A DNA stretch of 64,000 bases, from contig JBFNNX010000009.1 of assembly GCA_040791665.1 (NCBI GenBank), positions 186,001 to 250,000 of the forward strand. The letters are read 5' to 3'. The position numbers and the translations under genes were made by a program. A model generated the notes under the pieces. It saw nothing but the letters and a program-made list of their open reading frames with translations. It ran no database searches and was not told the DNA's origin. Shown here in pieces: positions 53,671 through 62,639 of the stretch. This DNA comes from Thiodiazotropha sp040791665 (lineage in GTDB: Bacteria > Pseudomonadota > Gammaproteobacteria > Chromatiales > Chromatiaceae). Positions within the stretch are counted from its first letter, which is position 1. Each line of letters starts with the position of its first letter.

Positions 53671-55743
53671 ATGCCTCAAAAGATGAATCTGCATTTCACC
53701 CAAACACTGCGGTTCAAACTCCTGCTAGCATCATTCAGTCTGATACTGATTCCATGGGCCGGCTATCACTACCTGTCCGAAATGGAGGCTTCGCTCCGCC
53801 AGGCACAAGAGGCCTTACTACTCAACAGAGCTGAGATTGTGGCCAATATGCTTGCAACAAACAGCAACAACTGGCTGGTTGACACGACCTCAGATCATGT
53901 AATGCGCAATACACCCCTCTATGTTCATCCACTCGCCAACGCCCCGGACCTTGATGGTTATGATGAGGAATGGCTTAGCCTGAAGTCTCAATCACGCCAG
54001 TTCAGGGCCAGTGCGACAACCCCCGATGCAGTCAGTCTTGAGTGGCTTGCGGGGTTTCACGGTGAATATATTTACCTAATGATCGAGATCCGCGATCAAA
54101 CCCTGATCTATCCTCGGTCGGAGCGGATACTGAGTGACGGCGATCACCTGATACTTGCGCTCCCGGGTCCATCAGGAAAGAGCAGAAAATATCGCCTTGG
54201 CACTCCCGCTCCAGGATGGGTCAATGTGGTTGAGTACGAAAGCAACCGCCAACAGACTGCCATTCGGGGCGAGTGGCAGGAAACTGCCCATGGATACCGG
54301 GTGGAACTACAGATACCCCGTTCACTGACTGACGGACATCTCTCACTGGCGGCAGTGGATATCGATATGCCACAGGCAAAACCTGTTGGAATTGCCTCTA
54401 CATCAGGTTGGAACAGCAACCAAAACCTATCCCGTCTTGTTATGCCTACCATTCAGGTAGACAGGCTTCTATATGGTCTTGAAGGGAACAATCACCGTTA
54501 CACGATTCTTAACAGGCAACGCCAGGTTATAGGACGGCATGGATCGATCCAACGCTTTGCCAAAGCGAACCACACCCTGTTAAGCCGCCTGGTATCGCTA
54601 CTCTCACCCTCGGCGGAGGAGACAGGGTTAGATGCCAGGGAGGGTATGGGAAAACTGGACGGCCCGGAGATTCGTCAATCACTCTCGGGTGAAGGGGCGA
54701 TCTATCGATATAACATCATCGGCTCGAAGACAATGATCCTCTCCGCTGCGCAACCGATTGTGATTAATCAAAATACTGTCGGTGCAGTGGTCGTTGAACA
54801 GAGCACGCAAATGATACTGCTGTTACAACAGAGCGCACTCGAGCGACTACTCCTCATAAGCCTGATACTGTTCATTATCACAGGAGGAACACTGCTCTTA
54901 TTCGCCTCCTCCCTGACTCGCCGTATCACCCAACTCAGCCATAAATACAACCGAGCTGTCAGCCCGGATGGCAGAATCATCGATGAGGTCCAATCGAGTA
55001 GAGACAAGGATGAACTGGGCGAGCTGGACCGGAGTTTCAGCGCAGTACTGAAGCGTTCTGTTGCATATACAGGCTATCTCGAGTCTATGGCGTCGAGACT
55101 CAGCCATGAATTCCGCACTCCATTGGCGATAGTTCAGAGCTCATTGGAGAACATCCTGGAGGATAGCGATGCCATCCGGAAATCGCCCTATATCGAAAGA
55201 GCGCTTGATGGCACACGAAGGCTCAATTTAATACTAACGCGCATACGCGAGGCGACTCGACTGGAACAATCACTGCAGAGCAGTGAAAAAGAGAGGGTCG
55301 ATATCACAGCATTTTTTAAATCCCTGTGTGACGGATACGCCATTACCTACCCGCCTATTGATTTTGAGTGTTGTGTGCCAGCCAATCCCATTTGGCTACA
55401 TATATCGCCAGACCTGATCAGTCAGGCGATGGATAAACTGATCAGCAATGCTATCGATTTCCACCAACCTAACAGCCCCATTCAGATCATGCTGGATGAT
55501 GAAAACAGCAAAGCGCTCCACATTAAAATTAAGAATCTTGGTCCACAGATACCCGAAAGCGATGTACCTAAGCTATTCCACAGTTTGGAATCGAGAAGAG
55601 AAGTCAACGACAACCAGATTCATCTCGGCATAGGGCTTTATATAGTGCGCTTGATAGCCGAGTTCCATCAAGGAGACGCATGGATGAACAACGAAACTGA
55701 CGGTGTCTGTTTTGCAATCACCCTTCCGTATACAAGTTATTGA
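53671..55743 (+). CDS. pdsS: Sortase-system histidine kinase PdsS with CBM9/DOMON-like sensor
   Basis: This 690-residue kinase has helices near 15-30 and 390-415 framing a periplasmic region of about 350 residues. The periplasmic part holds NAPDLDGYDEEWLSL, FHGEYIYLMIEIRDQT, GDHLILALPGP and ETAHGYRVELQIPRS, which together resemble CBM9/DOMON carbohydrate-binding modules. HAMP-like and HisKA segments follow (H479 in LSHEFRTPLAIVQSS), then a HATPase with LISNAIDFHQP and LGIGLYIVRLIAEFH. It matches the dedicated-sortase kinase (TIGR03785 as I recall it). It probably regulates the minus-strand operon with PdsR. Confidence 0.88.
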   Translation: MPQKMNLHFTQTLRFKLLLASFSLILIPWAGYHYLSEMEASLRQAQEALLLNRAEIVANMLATNSNNWLVDTTSDHVMRNTPLYVHPLANAPDLDGYDEEWLSLKSQSRQFRASATTPDAVSLEWLAGFHGEYIYLMIEIRDQTLIYPRSERILSDGDHLILALPGPSGKSRKYRLGTPAPGWVNVVEYESNRQQTAIRGEWQETAHGYRVELQIPRSLTDGHLSLAAVDIDMPQAKPVGIASTSGWNSNQNLSRLVMPTIQVDRLLYGLEGNNHRYTILNRQRQVIGRHGSIQRFAKANHTLLSRLVSLLSPSAEETGLDAREGMGKLDGPEIRQSLSGEGAIYRYNIIGSKTMILSAAQPIVINQNTVGAVVVEQSTQMILLLQQSALERLLLISLILFIITGGTLLLFASSLTRRITQLSHKYNRAVSPDGRIIDEVQSSRDKDELGELDRSFSAVLKRSVAYTGYLESMASRLSHEFRTPLAIVQSSLENILEDSDAIRKSPYIERALDGTRRLNLILTRIREATRLEQSLQSSEKERVDITAFFKSLCDGYAITYPPIDFECCVPANPIWLHISPDLISQAMDKLISNAIDFHQPNSPIQIMLDDENSKALHIKIKNLGPQIPESDVPKLFHSLESRREVNDNQIHLGIGLYIVRLIAEFHQGDAWMNNETDGVCFAITLPYTSY

Positions 55744-55822
55744 TCAGATGTCGAAATTACTGTGAATTCTGGTATGTTTACTATTACGTCATACCCTATT
55801 GGAAGCAACGGGAGTAGATATT

Positions 55823-56065
55823 GTGAATATTCAACTGATCACAGATTTTTTTATGTGGTGCACAATTATCAATGGCGGTCTGCTGATTCTGTGGACACTG
55901 TTTATTCTGTTTGCGCCAGAATTGGTATACAAAACGCAGAGTCGTTGGATTGCAATCTCTAGATCGAATTTTGATACCCTGATCTATCTCTTCCTGGGTA
56001 TTTTTAAGCTCTTCTTTATATTCTTTAACCTGATTCCGTTTCTTGCATTGCTGATTATCGGTTGA
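55823..56065 (+). CDS. Small membrane protein, DUF6868-like
   Basis: This 80-residue protein has two or three hydrophobic helices (FFMWCTIINGGLLILWTLFI; FDTLIYLFLGIFKLFFIFF; IPFLALLIIG). The order and the conserved WCTIxN, RW and FDxxxY positions match small proteins annotated DUF6868. GTG 55823 has GGGAG about 9 nt upstream and is preferred over the in-frame start at 55799. It lies 79 bp after pdsS and may be co-transcribed with it. Function is unknown. Confidence 0.75.
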   Translation: MNIQLITDFFMWCTIINGGLLILWTLFILFAPELVYKTQSRWIAISRSNFDTLIYLFLGIFKLFFIFFNLIPFLALLIIG

Positions 56066-56138
56066 TTTTAGCAGTCGAGCGCAGTGAATCAGAGATATGG
56101 GGTTTACCAGATACGCCGCGAGAAACGGCTGAGTTCAT

Positions 56139-58247
56139 TCAGCCTGCCGCCGCTATGCCGAGGTGTTTTTCCAGAAAATCGGTGAATGTGCCTGCTGCCA
56201 TCGGTCGACCGAAGTAGTAGCCCTGGGCATAGTCACAGCCACTCTTATGCAAAAAGCGCCATTGTGCCTTCGTCTCCACGCCTTCCGCCACCACCTTGAG
56301 GCCAAGATGATGAGCCATGGCAATGATGGCCTCACAGAGTGCTGCGTCTTCCGGATCACTGGTTACATCGCGCACAAACGATCGATCGATCTTGATCTTG
56401 TCCACGGGGAAACGCTTCAGATAACTGAGTGAAGAGTAACCTGTACCAAAATCGTCAATGGAGATGCCGATGCCCTCTTCACGCAACTGACCCAGCTGAC
56501 TGCCCGGTTTTCGGTCTTCATCAAGAAAAACGCTTTCGGTAATCTCCAGAAAGAGTCGTGATGATAGCTGTGGTTGATCTTTCAGCAGGGCACGCATCTT
56601 GCCGAGAAAACCCTCCATCCGGAATTGTACTGTAGATACGTTGACAGACAGCAGCCGCATCTTAAGGCCCGCCTTGTCCCATTGCGCCAGATCAGCTGCT
56701 GCCTGCTGCAACACCCAATCGCCAATAGGCACGATCAAGCCACTCTCTTCCGCCACTGGAATGAATTCATCCGGATTCATCCGACCCAGATCGGGCGACT
56801 CCCACCGAATCAATGCTTCAGCGCCTACCATATAACTGTCAGCGATGTCGATAATAGGTTGATAGTGGAGTTGAAACTCTCCTCTCCGCAGGGCATTACG
56901 CAGTGCGGCTACCAGTGAGACACGCCCTTCCGCCTCCTTATTCATCTCCCAAGTGAAAAAACGGTAGGTATTGCGTCCCTCCGCTTTTGCCTGGTACATC
57001 GCAGTGTCGGCATTCTGCAACAACATCCCGGAGCTGCTGCCGTCTTGCGGATACAGCGTAATACCTACACTGGCAGTGACATGGGTCTCATTACCTACCA
57101 GATCGAACGGCCGTGATAGCTCAGTCAGAATGGAAGCCGCTACTCGAGTGGCGGATCTGCCCTCATCAAGACCGGGTAAGATGACTGTAAACTCGTCGCC
57201 ACCCAGCCGGGAGACCGTATCCATCTCCCTGACACACAATCGCAGTCGTCGTGCCGCCTCCTGCAACAACTGATCGCCGGTGGCGTGGCCAAGGGTGTCA
57301 TTGACGTCCTTGAAATGATCGAGATCGATAAACAGCAGCGCAAGGGAGGTCTGCTGCCGCTGGGCATAAGCCAAGGCATGATCCAGTCTATCCAGGAAGA
57401 GATTCCGATTTGAGAGACCGGTGAGTGAATCGAAGTTTGCCTGTTGCCAGATCTGATCCTCATAATCCTTGCGTTCATGCAGCCGCTGATGGCTGCGCCT
57501 GCCATAAAACCAGATGGCGCCTACGCCTGCCAGCCAGATCAGTCCCAGACCCGCTTTGATCTCCAGCTTCTGTCCATCAGCCGAGGAGAAGTAGTGTTTC
57601 ATCGGGACGGATATGCCCACGCCACCCCTGACCTCTCCTACCTGGTACCCCTGGTGACCGTGACACTTGAGGCAACCCTCCTTTGTCACCATGGGACGGA
57701 TCAGACGCAGGTAGGGTTCACCGTTGATATCGGTGAGTTCGAACTGTTCCTTCTCGCCTCTCTCGAATGATTTCAGGGCCGCCCTCTCCCATTCGTCCGG
57801 CGCATTATCCGGGTTGAGAGGCATGAGACTGGTAATTCTCCCTTTTACACCGTAAAGATCGGCATATTCACCCATCATCTGACGCAGCATGTAGGCAGGA
57901 TTCATCAAGGTCAGTTGTCGACCGGAGGGGGTCACCAGATCACGCTCCGGGATGTGGCTCAGGTGGGGGCTGGGTTGCGTTCGCTCAGTTACCGGTACAT
58001 ATACCCCACCATGAGCCGTCGCCCAGACACGAAAGGCCTGGTCCTTGTTGAAGTTGTCGATCGCCTCCTGCCGAGCCAACTCCAACATCTCGGCATCCTC
58101 ATTGCTCAACGACCATAGAAGCAGCAACAGTACCAGCAGGGTCCAGCCGAAAAAGGCCGACCATAACTGAACCCTTAACCTGGCTTCATCGCTTTGGACG
58201 AGAGGAATCGATTGAATCACTGGACTTCCTAATCCATCATGGGTCAT
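56139..58247 (-). CDS. DUF3365 haem-binding sensor with GGDEF and EAL domains
   Basis: This 702-residue membrane protein has an N-terminal helix (AFFGWTLLVLLLLLW), then a DUF3365 sensor with TLMNPAYMLRQMMGEY and a c-type haem motif GCLKCHG near residue 190. A second helix sits near 230. The GGDEF domain has an intact SRLGGDEF near 347 and the EAL domain has GAEALIRW near 474. DUF3365/Tll0287-like domains bind haem and may sense redox or gas ligands. It stands alone, convergent with the DUF6868 gene. Both enzyme motifs are intact, so direction of activity is not decided. Confidence 0.92.
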   Translation of the reverse strand: MTHDGLGSPVIQSIPLVQSDEARLRVQLWSAFFGWTLLVLLLLLWSLSNEDAEMLELARQEAIDNFNKDQAFRVWATAHGGVYVPVTERTQPSPHLSHIPERDLVTPSGRQLTLMNPAYMLRQMMGEYADLYGVKGRITSLMPLNPDNAPDEWERAALKSFERGEKEQFELTDINGEPYLRLIRPMVTKEGCLKCHGHQGYQVGEVRGGVGISVPMKHYFSSADGQKLEIKAGLGLIWLAGVGAIWFYGRRSHQRLHERKDYEDQIWQQANFDSLTGLSNRNLFLDRLDHALAYAQRQQTSLALLFIDLDHFKDVNDTLGHATGDQLLQEAARRLRLCVREMDTVSRLGGDEFTVILPGLDEGRSATRVAASILTELSRPFDLVGNETHVTASVGITLYPQDGSSSGMLLQNADTAMYQAKAEGRNTYRFFTWEMNKEAEGRVSLVAALRNALRRGEFQLHYQPIIDIADSYMVGAEALIRWESPDLGRMNPDEFIPVAEESGLIVPIGDWVLQQAAADLAQWDKAGLKMRLLSVNVSTVQFRMEGFLGKMRALLKDQPQLSSRLFLEITESVFLDEDRKPGSQLGQLREEGIGISIDDFGTGYSSLSYLKRFPVDKIKIDRSFVRDVTSDPEDAALCEAIIAMAHHLGLKVVAEGVETKAQWRFLHKSGCDYAQGYYFGRPMAAGTFTDFLEKHLGIAAAG

Positions 58248-58611
58248 TTCGAAAAAATTAGATATGAATAAACACTGACTTTATCGGCAGATGTTAAATA
58301 TAACTTAAGATGAAGCATCCATTTCCAACCACTGCAGCATGCTCTTTGCACAACAGCGGTGTTTACCAATTCATGGACATTCTGCGGTAGACCGACCTCA
58401 CGCCATATAAGCAAAGAAGTGGTAGTTGTCGGATTATTTTACATTCTAAAAACCTACAGCTTTCATCAACTATTCTAAACCTTTGATAATAGATTATTAC
58501 TGATAAATGGCATATTTATTGTATGAATTAAATGATTTATCTTTCATGAAACTCTAAATGCGATTGAACGCAACAGACTCAAGTCTGGACACATATTAAG
58601 GAGCGGTTCTG
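58248..58611. other. Leader region upstream of the PEP-CTERM gene
   Basis: No gene is seen in these 364 bases, which become strongly A/T rich toward the right. A sigma-54-like element lies at 58508-58524 and is listed separately. The left end also serves as the upstream region of the minus-strand DUF3365 gene. Confidence 0.5.
58508..58524 (+). promoter_or_regulatory. Sigma-54-like promoter element of the PEP-CTERM gene
   Basis: TGGCAT at 58508-58513, five bases, then TTGTAT at 58519-58524. The -24 GG and the -12 position have the correct 10-base gap, but the -12 GC of the consensus TGGCAC-N5-TTGCA is GT here. It lies about 88 bp before the start codon. PEP-CTERM genes in some proteobacteria are RpoN-controlled. 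Confidence 0.35.
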
Positions 58612-59820
58612 ATGCAACTCAAATGGATTGCCATAGCACTTCTTGGATCACTTTCAGCGCAAACTCAGGCAACACTGATCTTCGACGACAGCAATACCCA
58701 CCAAATCAACAGCGCGATCTTCGAAGACGTGCGTTTGGAAAACGGCTCCGATCTTCACATCATCCAAGGCGGCTCCATTCTTACGACAGCCGGCCAGCCC
58801 GCAATCATCAGCAGCATCGGGGCCGCATCGACCATCACGTTATCCGGAAATGCCACTGTCATAGGCGGTGTCAACTATCAGCTATGGGGCAGTGAGGAGG
58901 ACACTGTCATAGCCAATGACGATGCACGGATTGTCGGACAAGGTGAAAAGGCGGGCGGATACGGTCGAGGGGCTGTATCAGGTTCAAGGCAAGTAGAGGT
59001 ATACGGCAACGCCCGACTCATCGGCTCTGACAACGATTCGAACGGCGGTCATGCGGTAGACAACACATCCTCAGGCGCACAACTCGCTTCTGTAAACGGC
59101 GGTGAGATCATCGGCGGAGATGGCGGACAAACTGGCGGGAATGGGATTGACGGCTGGATAGAGACCATCGGTTTGGATATGTCTGGCGGGACTATCCGGG
59201 GAGGTGACGGCGGCAATCGGGGAGGTCACGGAATCGCTACCTTCGGCACGATCTCCGGCACCATTTCCGGTGGCACAATCAGGGGAGGAGATGGCGCCAC
59301 GGGCGGGAATGCCATCAATTCGCAGGATGGAACAAACCTGGTTATCTCAGGCGGCCGGTTTCAGGGTGGTGACGGGGGCATCTATGGCGGAGATGCAATA
59401 AACAGCTCTGGCTATCATAGTTCAACGATTTCAGGTGGGTACTTTGATGCCGGGGCCGGCCTTCTAGATGATGGCTGGTTATTACATCTCACAGGCATGG
59501 GTCATTGGGGAATAACCGGCGGCCTCTTTGGTTATAACAACATCGGCAACGGATTAGGTATTTTCAATAACGCCAGCGTTGACATACATGGCTGGGATCT
59601 TGAACTGACCGACAACCTGCTGACCGGTTTCCTCTTGGATGGCAGCTGGATTGAGACGCCCGTGTCTCTGGCATACAACGAATATGCACCGTCAGGTATG
59701 CTGAATCTCATAAACCACCAGAATATCAGAGTCCCGGAACCCGGAAGCCTTATCCTGTTGGCGATCGGATTAGCCGGAATATGGATTCGAAGCAAGGCTT
59801 TCAGGCATACCGCCTCTTAG
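58612..59820 (+). CDS. PEP-CTERM secreted protein with glycine-rich repeats
   Basis: This 402-residue exported protein has a signal peptide (WIAIALLGSLSAQTQA). A beta-helix-like body carries four glycine-rich repeats of about 27-28 residues starting near 163, 191, 219 and 246, of the form SGGTIRGGDGG-x2-GG-x-GI. The C-terminal sorting signal is VPEPGSLILLAIGLAGIW, then basic residues (373-402). PEP-CTERM tails are processed by exosortase (EpsH-type), not by the LPQTA sortase encoded earlier. No exosortase gene is in the window. Probably a cell-surface or extracellular-polymer protein. Confidence 0.9.
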   Translation: MQLKWIAIALLGSLSAQTQATLIFDDSNTHQINSAIFEDVRLENGSDLHIIQGGSILTTAGQPAIISSIGAASTITLSGNATVIGGVNYQLWGSEEDTVIANDDARIVGQGEKAGGYGRGAVSGSRQVEVYGNARLIGSDNDSNGGHAVDNTSSGAQLASVNGGEIIGGDGGQTGGNGIDGWIETIGLDMSGGTIRGGDGGNRGGHGIATFGTISGTISGGTIRGGDGATGGNAINSQDGTNLVISGGRFQGGDGGIYGGDAINSSGYHSSTISGGYFDAGAGLLDDGWLLHLTGMGHWGITGGLFGYNNIGNGLGIFNNASVDIHGWDLELTDNLLTGFLLDGSWIETPVSLAYNEYAPSGMLNLINHQNIRVPEPGSLILLAIGLAGIWIRSKAFRHTAS

Positions 59821-59869
59821 CCAACCGATAGAGAGCGTAAAAAGTTCTGTCTGCTATTTCGACAGCTAC

Positions 59870-59925
59870 GATAAGGGCTAAAAATAGCCGCGCGGTAAAG
59901 CCGATCGGGCGCACTCTGACCATGA
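59870..59925. repeat. Possible degenerate repeat fragment, copy D
   Basis: GCTAAAAATAGCCGCGCGGT followed by AAGCCGATCGGGCGCACTCT can be aligned with the right end of copy C (GGAAAAATAGCCCCGGCAGG then GCCGATTGGATGAGTG). The match is short and imperfect. Confidence 0.25.
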
Positions 59926-59968
59926 TGGTGAATATGACGATCGACACACGTCCAAAGTCATCGGGTTA

Positions 59969-59986
59969 GGGCCTGTAAACAGGCCC
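59969..59986. other. Perfect 8-bp hairpin
   Basis: GGGCCTGT-AA-ACAGGCCC forms a perfect stem with a two-base centre. Neither side carries a T run, so it is not a canonical intrinsic terminator. It could mark a transcript end for the PEP-CTERM or iscX units, or be a protein site. Confidence 0.45.
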
Positions 59987-60046
59987 CGGTAAGTAGAACT
60001 TTCTATGTGATCCACAAGAAATCGAGCAGGGTCGGCACCAATCCAA

Positions 60047-60247
60047 TCAGTCACGCTCTTCTATCCAAGCTGCCTGTATCGCCTCCAGAATCTTTTCTCC
60101 TGAATGGTGGGGATCGTCATCGAAGTCGTCCAGGGCAACCACCCAATCACGCAAATCGACAAAGTTCAGGTAGCGTGGGTCAATATCAGGGTGCTTCTCG
60201 TCCAGTTCTATGGCAATATTCAGACTATCGGTCCACTTCAAACCCAT
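60047..60247 (-). CDS. iscX: IscX (YfhJ) Fe-S assembly protein
   Basis: This 66-residue acidic protein matches E. coli IscX: MGLKWTDSLNIAIEL, a FVDLRDWVVALDDFDDDP core, and EKILEAIQAAWIEE. IscX binds IscS and iron and modulates Fe-S cluster assembly. ATG 60247 is preceded by AGGAGAG; the in-frame GTG one codon earlier is not needed. It closes the isc gene series, 147 bp after fdx. Confidence 0.95.
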   Translation of the reverse strand: MGLKWTDSLNIAIELDEKHPDIDPRYLNFVDLRDWVVALDDFDDDPHHSGEKILEAIQAAWIEERD

Positions 60248-60397
60248 CACTCTCTCCTATACATAATCCGAACAGTCCACCCGGTCGTCGGCAAATCAAA
60301 CTGCCCCGTTGTCTTTTCAATTATAACGCCGTCAAAGTGATTAGGCGTAAAATGTTACCGACATTTGCTGCACGCGCATCCGAATGAATTATCCGGG

Positions 60398-60736
60398 TTA
60401 ATGATTCTCTGCGACCATATTGATGGTGTATTTGGGTATCTCTATCACCAGGTCTTCGTCTCCGACCACCGCCTGACAACTGAGACGCGATTCCGGCTCA
60501 AGCCCCCACGCCTTATCGAGCATATCTTCCTCAGTCTCTTCCGCCTCGCAAAGGGAGTCGAAGCCTTCGCGAATGATGACATGGCAAGTGGTGCAGGCAC
60601 AGGATTTCTCACAGGCATGCTCGATCTCTATACCGTTCTGCAGGGCAGCGTCACAAATCGTGGTGCCGGGTTCCGCATCGATAACCATGCCTTCAGGGCA
60701 GATCTCTTCATGGGGTAAAAAAATAATACGCGTCAT
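60398..60736 (-). CDS. fdx: ISC-type [2Fe-2S] ferredoxin
   Basis: This 112-residue adrenodoxin-type ferredoxin has cluster ligands C42, C48 and C51 in HACEKSCACTTCHV, and C87 in RLSCQAVV. It supplies electrons for cluster assembly on IscU. A GGGAG ribosome site lies directly upstream of ATG 60736, and the gene begins 8 bp after hscA. Confidence 0.97.
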   Translation of the reverse strand: MTRIIFLPHEEICPEGMVIDAEPGTTICDAALQNGIEIEHACEKSCACTTCHVIIREGFDSLCEAEETEEDMLDKAWGLEPESRLSCQAVVGDEDLVIEIPKYTINMVAENH

Positions 60737-60744
60737 ACTCCCAC

Positions 60745-62616
60745 CTATTCGAATTCATCGACCTTGTGCCCTGACATGGCCTGCTGAATACTCTGATTCA
60801 TCCGTCGTTCAACATAGAATCCACAGGTGCTTTCGAGTTGCCCGATGGCCTCTTTAATCACCTTTTGGTCATCGGCTCGGGCAACCGATTTCAATGCCCC
60901 GAGAGCTTGTTCCACCTGCTGGCGTTCATCAGAATCGAGTAAACGGTCGCCATCCTCGGCCAAAGCCGCCTCCAGCGCCTCTATCACCCTATCCGCTTCC
61001 ACCTGCTGTTCGCGTAGGCTGCGCAGTCGTTTATCCTCGCCGGCATGTTCAATGGAGTCACGCAACATGGACTCGATCTCGTTGTCCGTCAATCCGTATG
61101 AAGGCTTGACCTCGATGCTGGCCTGTACTCCGCTACTCTGCTCCACTGCGCTGACATTCAACAGGCCGTCCGCATCGACGGCAAAGGTCACACGAATGCG
61201 TGCGGCGCCAGCCACCATCGGCGGTATACCGCGCAGTTCAAAGCGCGCCAGCGAGCGACAATCGGTCACCAACTCCCGCTCCCCCTGCAGAACATGGATC
61301 GCCATTGCAGTCTGGCCATCTTTAAAGGTGGTGAACTCCTGTGCCCTCGCCACCGGTATGGTGGTATTGCGGCTGATCAACTTTTCGCTCAAACCACCCA
61401 TGGTTTCAATACCGAGTGAGAGTGGAATGACATCCAACAGCAACATATCACTATCCGGCTTGTTGCCGGCGAGAATATCGGCTTGAATCGCGGCACCAAC
61501 GGCTACCACACGATCAGGATCGATCTCCACCAGGGGATGTGTAGCGAAAAGCTCACCCACCCTTTCGCGCACCCTGGGCACTCGAGTCGATCCACCGACC
61601 ATGACCACCTCTTGTACCTCATCCGCGCTGATCCCGGCATCCCGCATCGCCCTACGGCAGGCAACCAGGGTCTTTTTGACCAACGGATCGATCAGTTCAT
61701 TGAACTTCGACCTCTCAAGCTTTCCCTGCCACTTGTCACCTCCATCCAGCTCAACACACACGAGTGTCTCATCGGCATCAGAGAGCGCCTCCTTGGCAAC
61801 GCAACCTGCCAGCATGAGGCGCTTCATCTGGGCATGATCGGCATCATGCCCAATGCCGGCCTGCCGCATGATCCACTCAGCCACCGCACGGTCGAAATCA
61901 TCGCCGCCAAGAGCCGAATCCCCTCCGGTGGCCATGACTTCGAAGACACCCTTATTGAGTCTCAGGATCGAGATATCAAAGGTACCGCCTCCCAGATCAT
62001 AGATGGCATGAACACCCTCCGCGCCTTTGTCCAGACCATAGGCTACGGCAGCTGCTGTCGGCTCGTTCAGCAGGCGCAATACATGCATTCCCGCCAGTTT
62101 TGCGGCATCTTTCGTGGCTTGCCGCTGAGCTTCATCGAAGTAGGCCGGTACAGTGATCACAACACCGCCCAATTCACCACCCAGCGTCGCCTCAGCCCGT
62201 TTTGCCAGCACCTTGAGTATTTCTGCCGAGACCTCCACAGGGCTGACCTCCCCCGCCACCGTCTCGATACGCGGCACACTGGTGTGCGCCTGGACGAAAC
62301 GATAGGGAAGCCGGCTTCCCAGGGTCTTGATATCATCAATCCCGCGTCCGATCAGCCGCTTGGCCGATGATATCGTATTCAATGGGTCATCGGTCTCGGT
62401 CTGTTTCGCTTCATGGCCTACCAGCACTGAGCCCTGTTGATATCTCACCACTGACGGCAACAGATGACGTCCCTCCTCGTCGGGGAGTGTGTCGGCATTG
62501 CCGCTGCGTACAGTCGCCACTAGGGAATTGGTGGTACCCAGGTCGATACCCGCAGCCAGGTGGTGCTGATGGGGTGCCTGTGCCTGGCCCGGTTCTGAAA
62601 TCTGCAGCAGTGCCAT
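60745..62616 (-). CDS. hscA: Fe-S protein assembly chaperone HscA
   Basis: This 623-residue Hsp70-family ATPase is specialised for releasing clusters from IscU. Nucleotide-binding motifs are clear: GIDLGTTNSLVA, AVITVPAYFDEAQRQ-type sequence, IYDLGGGTFDISIL and VGGSTRVPRVRE. The shorter C-terminal substrate domain (residues about 390-600) fits HscA rather than DnaK. It follows hscB by 23 bp with a GGAAGAGAG site. Confidence 0.96.
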   Translation of the reverse strand: MALLQISEPGQAQAPHQHHLAAGIDLGTTNSLVATVRSGNADTLPDEEGRHLLPSVVRYQQGSVLVGHEAKQTETDDPLNTISSAKRLIGRGIDDIKTLGSRLPYRFVQAHTSVPRIETVAGEVSPVEVSAEILKVLAKRAEATLGGELGGVVITVPAYFDEAQRQATKDAAKLAGMHVLRLLNEPTAAAVAYGLDKGAEGVHAIYDLGGGTFDISILRLNKGVFEVMATGGDSALGGDDFDRAVAEWIMRQAGIGHDADHAQMKRLMLAGCVAKEALSDADETLVCVELDGGDKWQGKLERSKFNELIDPLVKKTLVACRRAMRDAGISADEVQEVVMVGGSTRVPRVRERVGELFATHPLVEIDPDRVVAVGAAIQADILAGNKPDSDMLLLDVIPLSLGIETMGGLSEKLISRNTTIPVARAQEFTTFKDGQTAMAIHVLQGERELVTDCRSLARFELRGIPPMVAGAARIRVTFAVDADGLLNVSAVEQSSGVQASIEVKPSYGLTDNEIESMLRDSIEHAGEDKRLRSLREQQVEADRVIEALEAALAEDGDRLLDSDERQQVEQALGALKSVARADDQKVIKEAIGQLESTCGFYVERRMNQSIQQAMSGHKVDEFE

Positions 62617-62639
62617 CTATCTCTCTTCCATCAGACAAG

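Noticed and set aside
59969..59986. Perfect hairpin considered as intrinsic terminator
   Set aside because: No T run on either strand after the stem, so it is recorded only as an inverted repeat.
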